In this document: positions 57,517 through 64,000 of the stretch, piece by piece
Layout of the letters: every line of letters begins with the position of its first letter
How positions within the stretch are numbered: position 1 is the first letter of the stretch
Source: Cadophora sp. MPI-SDFR-AT-0126
Lineage: Eukaryota > Ascomycota > Leotiomycetes > Helotiales > Ploettnerulaceae
Assembly (NCBI GenBank): GCA_020747065.1
Contig: JAGMVK010000010.1
Span: 1,674,001-1,738,000, forward strand
DNA length: 64,000 bases
Direction of reading: 5' to 3'
The notes under the pieces: generated by a model
The model's database searches: none
What the model was told of the DNA's origin: nothing
What the model saw: only the letters and a program-made list of their open reading frames with translations
Program-made: the position numbers and the translations under genes

Positions 57517-59437
57517 ATAGACTGGCATCTTGATTAAGAGTGTGTATTAATCATCCCAAAAGGCTTTCGCTACCGATTGCAAACATTTATGACAATCTGA
57601 TGCCGTCCAGCTCACAGCTCAGCTTCTCGGAGGAGGGATGTCGTCTTGACCTTTTCGGGTCAATACCAAGTCAATTTTGTTTTTTTTCAGGCACACCTTT
57701 ACCCAGTCGAAGCAGTGGTTCGACCAAATTTGATCTTGCTGCATTCCTAAGGAGGCACGAATGATCTCAAGTCGCTACTTCGTCAAAACATCCAGGAACC
57801 ATTTAGTCGTATACAATTGCTCATTATATTTCGTGACTTTGGCATCCGAGGTCGAAAGCTGGCTAGGGCTTTGTAGCGATAGATGCGGAGTTCGATAGGA
57901 GGCCCGAAATAACATTTCCTAGCCGCGAGATCGGGTGTCGAGTGTGATAGCTGACTGCATAAGTAAGTCCGCAGGAGAATGCACTCAGGATGGTTCATCT
58001 TAAGCGAGGATAAAAGTAAACATACCAGTCAACAGCAAGAGGTCGCTGCTGCGACTCGGCAAATACATATAGTAGCATATAGGTAGAAGTATAGCCCTGC
58101 GTATTGTATTGTCGCCTACTGACTGACTTCTAGTACGGATACATGAATGTTACGTGAGGCTCACAACAGGGCAGAAAACATGGCAGGACTGTTAAGTTCT
58201 TTCCATTAGGCTCTGTCAAACATACACGGAGATCATCTTTGGACAAAAACAAAGTCGGTGGGGATAATTCTTAAGAGGAGTCTCAGTCATATGGCATGAA
58301 GAGGAGTTCAAAAGGGACCATGATAGGACTCCAGAGTCCTCCGAAAGCTAGCAGCACTGTGCATGCATAAGATGATTGTGAATATTTTAACTTTTGTTAT
58401 CCTCAAGCAAAACCCACGCATAGTCCATGAAGGTCGATACACTACCTTGAACACTACTGTAGAGCGGATTACTCATCCTTGTACTCACCCAAGAATGAGT
58501 AGAGGTAAGAAATGAATTTCGCAAAGAACATTTCTAGATTTCCATAATCATTCGCAATTCGCGATTCTCACAATGGAGATCGAAATGGCGCTTGAGGATG
58601 CGATTTCCCGGTACCTAATCAAGCACTTCAGCGATTAGTACCGATAGAGCCTCACGGAGGCTGACTACCGCAGGGACCTCGGAACACAAATTCCACCCCA
58701 TTTGAACCTGGAGCTTATGATCTCAAGAAATTACTATTAAAGCTGGAAAATCCGGCACTGACCCTTATTTCGCTCTCTGCAGTATCTTCTCTTCCAACAA
58801 ATCCACTGTCACGATAGCCACGGCCATCCTCCCCTTACAATGACAGGAAAACCAAAATCTGCCCCAAACAGACACATCGCAATCAAAGCACTAAGTGCAC
58901 CACAAGAGGTAAGAATCGCGGGGGTACTGCTCCTCTCCACCAGATCTCGGCAAAGACACTCCCTGCAGCCGCAGGCTAATATGCCCCCCAGCTGCAAGGG
59001 ACCGGACGGTAGCAACCAAGACCAATCAACAGCGCCACATACCCCAGATATATATTGCGCCTGACTAGAAACTCCCCAAGAATCGGCCACATGGAATCAC
59101 GAGGTACCAAGAAGGTTCCGTTTGCCGGGCCTGGGATCCTGCGGTGCGGCCTGCGAGTGGGGACGAGAAGTCTGGAAATCTGGAGAGAGGGATGTGTGGT
59201 GGAAGATCCTTGATGTGAGGACGTTTGGCAGGAATGTGACGGACTGGATTCGGATCGCGAGTAGGAGATGACGATATCGAGGGCTAGAAGGAGTGGTGTG
59301 AGTGTGGTTGTAATTTCCCCTGATCTTGTTTTCTCTTAGGTCGTAGTCAATACAACTATCGAGCTCGTCCTGTATTTATCATCCTTCCACTGTGTTATTT
59401 TCCGGATACTCTGAGCAGCTCCTTGCAACTTTCCAAG
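57517..59437. other. Intergenic
   Basis: This 1.9-kb stretch contains no gene I can support. Two opposed ORFs overlap at 58809-59090 and 58840-59064, and a plus-strand frame at about 59065-59271 reads WWKILDVRTFGRNVTDWI-like sequence that may be a relic. The last 150 bp are the GH45 promoter. Confidence 0.5.
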
Positions 59438-60562
59438 ATGATTCTCCCCACCAAAATACTCCTTGCTCTCCTCCCTTTCTTCCTAGAAGTCAACTCTCAG
59501 GCTTCCGGAAGCGGCCAGACAACTCGCTGTCAGTATTATTCATCTGCTCTCGAGCGACTGCCAACTGCACAGCAAGTAGCACGAATGACTGCTGACACGC
59601 CAGTTGTCCAGACTGGGACTGCTGCAAGGCCTCTTGCTCATGGTCCAAGAAAGCAACACTAGCATCTGGTTCCAATCCTGTGACGTCCTGCGATAGGAAT
59701 GACAACCCTCTCTCAAGCTCTGAAATACAGTCAGGATGTCAATCTGGTGGTTCGGCCTTTATGTGCTCAAACCAATCACCTTGGGCGGTATCTGAGACTT
59801 TGGCATACGGCTTCGCAGCGACAGCTATCTCAGGTGGTAGTGAGGCTAGCTGGTGCTGTGCATGCTATGAGTTGACATTCACGAGCGGACCTGTGGCAGG
59901 AAAGAAAATGATTGTGCAATCGACAAACACTGGTGGCGATTTGGGGGCAAATCATTTCGATCTTGCTGTGAATAGACCCTCAACCTCACATAGCGCAAGG
60001 ATAACTGACAACATGGGTACAGATGCCTGGTGGAGGATTCGGTATCTTCAACGGCTGCACCTCAGAATGGGGTACGCCCTCGACTGGCTGGGGTGCACAA
60101 TACGGCGGCATTTCAAGTCGTTCGCAATGTGATGCATTCCCAGACAAGCTCAAGGCTGGGTGCTACTGGCGATTTGATTGGTTCCAAAATGCCGATAACC
60201 CAGCAGTTTCCTTCAAGCAAGTTGCATGCCCCGCAGCGCTGACCGCGAAATCTGGCTGTGTGAGAGCGAACGACGTGATCAACGAGGAGCCCACTGGTCC
60301 TGTCAACGTTTCAACCTGGACGAGCGGAGCGGGAAGTGCATCGACGAGTTCCAAGGCGAGCAGCAGCGCTGCCGTCACGACCACAACGTCAAAGAGCACG
60401 AGTACTTCGAAGACTGCTGCTGCAACAACGAGTGCTGCTTCTGGAGGAGGTACGGTAGCGTTGTGGGGACAATGTGGCGGAATAGGCTACACAGGCCCCA
60501 CGCAGTGTGTTGCGGGAGCCACATGCAAGTACAGTAACGACTACTACTCACAGTGTCTGTAG
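59438..60562 (+). CDS. GH45 endoglucanase with C-terminal CBM1
   Basis: Three exons (59438-59528, 59612-59967, 60023-60562) encode 328 residues. Residues 1-20 are a signal peptide ([14 protein letters not shown]). The GH45 barrel starts with [14 protein letters not shown], where the first intron falls between the bases of Tyr31, and the catalytic residues are Asp33 and Asp147 (NHFDLAM). [30 protein letters not shown] and [12 protein letters not shown] are diagnostic, and the many Cys pairs match the family. A Ser/Thr linker of about 70 residues leads to a fungal CBM1 with [15 protein letters not shown] and the terminal YYSQCL. It cuts internal beta-1,4 bonds in cellulose outside the cell. Another acceptor (after GCCAG, 59602) gives a less fitting N-terminus, so I chose the one restoring RYWDCC. 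Confidence 0.95.
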
Positions 60563-61352
60563 GAAGATGTTCTGTTGAAGGTTGACCGGGAATGATCGAA
60601 AGTGTTGTATATATTTGGAGTGGACCTGTAAATATTCAACTTAAGATTCACTGCGAAAAGAGAAGTCTTCTGTAGAAGAATGATCTTAACTACCCAGTTA
60701 TGACAAGTCAAGACGGACACAAGCCATTGAAATGCAGAGGGGAGAAGTAAACGCTTCACTATAGAGGTTGAGCAATTTATATCTAGCATTCATTAAGCTA
60801 ATGAATGGCCAATACGACTGCTCTTGCAGTGAGAGCTGCCATAGCTTTGCTCTTTGGCTGGTCGAAATGTTTTGCTTTGCGACGTGACCTTACTACTGCT
60901 CTGTGTATCCAGTTGCGCCGTCTCAGACAGGATGCCTGCAAAATGCCAGTTCAAGCGATTCTATCTTGCATATCTGTAAAGGGATCGATTTCCAAGTCAG
61001 ATACTAGGACCTAGTATTGATCTCATGATCTTGCTGCAGTTGCATACTCATAGAGTCCATGATTTAGGCACCGATAGGCGATTTGCTGCCATGAAAACTC
61101 GAGGAGGTGTAGAATGTAGTCTGTGCAGTTGGCCTAGGGACGTGAAGTGGTGAGATGTTCTCGGCTCCAGAGTGCTTTGATCCGCCAACAGTGGGGTGCC
61201 TGGTCTAAGAAACGGAAGGTAGCTGAACGCAAATATCGATCCACTGCTCAGCTGCGTCTGAGAGATCTGGGGTTCTCGGGAATAGGCGAAGCTGGTCCGC
61301 GAGCGTTGGGGCAGCTGACTGTTGATGTTGAAAAGAGCTGACCCACAAGTGT
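60563..61352. other. Intergenic between convergent genes
   Basis: No gene is recognisable in 790 bp between the GH45 and GRF-protein stop codons. Short ORFs at 60805-61014 and 61147-61341 have no motif. Confidence 0.55.
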
Positions 61353-62424
61353 TCAACCACCCCTCCCTCTTCCTCTTCCCCGTCTCCTTTCAACACTTTC
61401 AGTCATATCACTTTTGAAATGCCGAATCACAGTCCTGTCCATCTCCCGCTGCGCCTCGAGCGCCGAGATTTTCTGCTGTAGCTCCGCAATCTTCGTATCT
61501 TTAGCTTTCAGGGCTACACGAGTGATGTCACGTCCCTTGGCGATGCCGGATATCTTCATGGTGTGTCTGTTCAGAAGTTGCTTCAAACTGGCTGTAGTCT
61601 CGTCATCAATGTGCTTGTCTTTCAGAAGCTCTAGTACCTCGTCTGTGATATCGTAGCTATTCTGCAAAATTTGGCTGGGTGCATCGCTCGCAACTGTGGA
61701 CTCTCTGTACCGAACTGGGGTCGGTGTTCCAGATGGACTTCGCAACCCAAACGGTTTGCGTCCGTCCCACGTCTCTTTAGAGTTTGTAGCTGGTGTCGTG
61801 AACGGGTCTTCCTCCCGGTGGCCAGTGTTGAACCCCGTCAATACCCTGCCGCCGGTTGAAGGTGTTGGCAACATAGTCTCTTCCAACTTTCTCTTGCTGC
61901 CTGGTGTCGAGAATTGACTTGTCTTGATGACCTTCCGGGGTGTTTCTGGAGACGGAGAACCAGATTCAGCCCGAGCAACAGACTGGACAAGCTTCCTCTC
62001 TTCTTCCGGCGATAGTGACCAGTCTCCAAACTCATCGTCATCGTCATCTTCTTCTGCCGATTTATTCCGACTATCTGTACGTCCTCCAGCTGTTTTATTT
62101 GGCTCCGACCTTGAATTCGCCATGACAGCAGTCATCTCTCTTCCCACAGCGTCATCTTTCCACAGAAAGAACCCGCATCCGCTTTCTTTCGGCTGTTGAC
62201 AAGTATAGAACCATCTTCCCGCATTTGGTCCTTCTTTCTTGACCTGAAAGCTCGCGGCCAGGAGTCGTGGATTGCAATTACCTATGAACGTCAGCTGTGA
62301 ATGATAGCTCTAGGCATAAGGACTAACAGTGCCAGGTTCCATCTGCAAAGTAACCCTTCAGTGGCACAGTCTTGATTGGGCTTCCTTTCATCCATTGCTT
62401 CTGTGGCGTGTTGAATATTGACAT
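61353..62424 (-). CDS. GRF-type zinc-finger protein with coiled coil and RGG-like tail
   Basis: Two exons (62328-62424, 61353-62281) with a 46-bp intron of weak donor (GTTAGT) encode 341 residues. A single GRF zinc finger occupies residues of about 31-75: Cys33 and Cys35 (WHCNC), NAGRWFYTC with Cys60, and ESGCGFFLW with Cys68, plus the GPN-x-GR signature that names the family. GRF fingers bind single-stranded DNA and occur in topoisomerase III, APE2 and NEIL3. Here none of those enzymes is attached. The rest is acidic (EEDDDDDEFGDW), Ser/Pro-rich, then a coiled coil at about 255-315 and an Arg/Gly end (RRRGRGRGRGG). Stand-alone GRF proteins of this layout are common in fungi and of unknown role. 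DNA repair or replication is the likely area. An upstream frame ends in TAG, so ATG 62424 is preferred. Confidence 0.85.
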
Positions 62425-63615
62425 CGTCGGTGACGGAGGGGTGCAGAATGACGATGCGGTTTCCTACTCGTGCACTGAAGGATACTGGTCATTTAAGGGC
62501 CCGACACGGCGCATTCCAGAAACTTTGCTGGATGTGATCATAATTGCTTTGTTCACTAGACCTTGGATGCCTTGATCAACAGCCCGACCCCAACCTCCCG
62601 TTATCTTATCCACTAGCGCCAACCTTAACTTCAAGCTTCGCTTATGTCATCACTATTTACCTTCCCTTCAACATCGAGCTTGCTCTGAGGCACTTGTACC
62701 TCAAAAGGAAACTTTTGCGAAAGTTCAAAAGTGTTGTGCCTGCTAATAATTCTATTATTTACTCTGTACCCATACTAATGGGCCCACCTTCGATTTGGGG
62801 GGAAAAAAAGAATAGAAAATCAGACGTGGACTCCGTCTGACTCCGGATCTCATTGAATCATCGCTACATTATTCTTCAAGCTAGACCGACACAATACAGC
62901 TTAATACATCTTTCAAGTATCTTGATATCCTCCTCATCAAATAGAATAACAGAAGCCAGGACGCCAGAGAAAACCCTTTCCAAACCACTTCGCCCGAGCT
63001 CTAGCAAGCTTGCCCAAGCTGTACTGATACAACGAGGGAAAAAAGCGTATTTGAATGCGAAATTGCGAGATCAATCTCCTCCACACCTTATCAAACATTC
63101 TAAGACCGAGACTATCGTTGTGGAAGCGCGGGTGAAGGTTTGTGTGCTCGATGGAAGGTGCTGGACTTGTTGAGACTGATCTCGAGCGGCGGAGAGATGT
63201 GGGGTATAGGTAGATGCCAAAAGCTGTGCGTAAGAGACAATTGGGACAGGTGATTATCAACTTCAGCCATTGCCAACGTTCTGGTTGATAGATTTTGATG
63301 TTGTCATGATATTTGGAGGAAAGGGGATGTAAGTTGGTGGTTGTCGAAAATGCGAGTTTGAAATTGAGAAATGGCACATTCGCTTTCGAAAATAGGTCGT
63401 GGGGTGAAGAGGCAGAGCTCTCGAGGATCGAATCTGTGTCGAAGGTATATTCTCGAAACCCAAGGAGTATTGTCGAGAAACTGAACTGCGAGACGCTCCA
63501 TCCTCCCCTCCTCGACTGACCAAACCCGACCTTACGCACTACGATAAAGACAGTGACAAGCCCACGCAAGCCCCTGATATAGCCCTTACTGCAATATGCC
63601 GTTGTTCCAAGCTAC
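62425..63615. other. Intergenic
   Basis: No gene can be supported in 1.2 kb. A 210-codon minus ORF (62937-63569) has unbiased composition and no motif and is probably chance. Confidence 0.5.
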
Positions 63616-63741
63616 TTACAGAGTGCCCGACATCTTTGCCTGGGCAATCTTCTGCCTATGAAGCATCTGTGCCATGCCCGCCACGCCGACCAAGAATACG
63701 AGGATCAGGACGACCAGGAGGATGATCACTTTGTACTCCAT
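63616..63741 (-). CDS. Possible 41-residue single-pass membrane protein
   Basis: The frame from ATG 63741 to TAA at 63616 encodes one strong transmembrane helix (VIILLVVLILVFLVGVAG) followed by a basic, helical tail (LHRQKIAQAK). Small proteins of this shape are often missed. Upstream on the same strand a GTATATATAA element lies at 63891-63900, about 150 bp before the ATG. The stop overlaps a GTAAGT, so splicing into a longer product is possible, but the nearest acceptor would make an intron of only about 31 bp. The family is not recognised. Confidence 0.4.
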   Translation of the reverse strand: MEYKVIILLVVLILVFLVGVAGMAQMLHRQKIAQAKMSGTL

Positions 63742-63890
63742 TGTGTCAAGCTCGAGAAAAACTCTGTTGGGTATCGTGGAACAGATACGGTAGAAGGTTT
63801 TGGGGGTCGGGGGAGCGTGGTACTGACGGATGGCGATAGGAGTGCGAAAATGAGTACAGAGCTTGGGATCTGTTTGAAAGGGAGAAAGGG

Positions 63891-63900
63891 TTATATATAC
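63891..63900 (-). promoter_or_regulatory. TATA-like element before the small membrane protein ORF
   Basis: On the minus strand the sequence reads GTATATATAA, 150 bp upstream of ATG 63741, a usual distance for a fungal TATA box. It is the only such element in the last 400 bp. Confidence 0.35.
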
Positions 63901-64000
63901 AGACTTTGGAACAGGTTGAGAGGCACAGTGGCACATGCAGGTCCAAAATAGATGATTCTACACTCGTATTCCCCATATCAAATCAACCTCATCCAAGCAC

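Noticed and set aside
58809..59090. Hydrophobic 93-codon minus ORF opposite a 74-codon plus ORF
   Set aside because: Each strand looks weakly coding only because of the other; no start context, splice sites or family match.
62937..63569. 210-codon minus ORF
   Set aside because: No motif, no codon-like periodicity visible, and joining it to the small membrane ORF would need a 31-bp intron.
1..64000. CRISPR arrays, insertion sequences, tRNA or rRNA genes
   Set aside because: Eukaryotic sequence; no spaced repeats, no B-box plus cloverleaf, and no rRNA segments noticed by eye. A tRNAscan run would be decisive.

Overview
The window is genomic DNA of a filamentous ascomycete (Pezizomycotina). 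Genes are split by short spliceosomal introns of about 40-130 bp with GTRNGT-type donors. The content includes a HET-domain protein, a fungal highly reducing polyketide synthase, cellulose- and xyloglucan-degrading enzymes, and fungal forms of alpha-tubulin, CCT4 and Rpt1. A plant-associated or saprotrophic lineage, perhaps Leotiomycetes, is a guess from gene content only.

Layout. 1-1064: 3' part of a dynein intermediate chain gene. 1559-3442 (-): a poorly resolved hypothetical gene with several reading-frame breaks. 3687-4802 (-): Old Yellow Enzyme. 6443-7318: short-chain dehydrogenase. 8377-9765: CMT1-like (GT69) glycosyltransferase. 10868-12639: MYND/SET protein. 12864-14970 (-): Yippee/Mis18-domain coiled-coil protein whose first two exons are too short to stand out as ORFs. 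15498-17950: REX1-type RNA exonuclease. 19191-20978: HET-domain protein. 21527-23959 (-): GH74 xyloglucanase. 26334-29242: a reverse-transcriptase-related cellular gene (rvt family) with a TGACTCA site upstream. 30978-32381 (-): secreted Ser/Thr-rich protein with an apple-like domain, five exons. 33317-34983 (-): proteasome ATPase Rpt1, divergent from 35260-37137 chaperonin CCT4, which is followed by alpha-tubulin (37712-39874). 40909-43821 (-): ARS2/SERRATE-type zinc-finger protein. 45130-45893: TspO/MBR protein. 48031-56226: highly reducing PKS (KS-AT-DH-MT-ER-KR-ACP, no releasing domain). 56646-57516: FSH1-type serine hydrolase, a likely trans-acting release enzyme. 59438-60562: GH45 endoglucanase with CBM1. 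61353-62424 (-): GRF zinc-finger protein. 63616-63741 (-): a possible 41-residue membrane protein.

How they fit together. Most of the window is housekeeping: proteasome, chaperonin with its client tubulin, RNA processing, motor protein, chromatin. Set among these are single-gene accessory functions (HET, OYE, GH74, GH45) and one compact secondary-metabolite locus of PKS plus hydrolase, whose promoter carries three tandem copies of a 23-bp unit. The least explored items are the rvt gene, the Mis18-domain protein and the PKS/hydrolase pair.

Exon coordinates were assigned by hand from GT/AG sites, phase and family alignment from memory. No search or RNA data were available.
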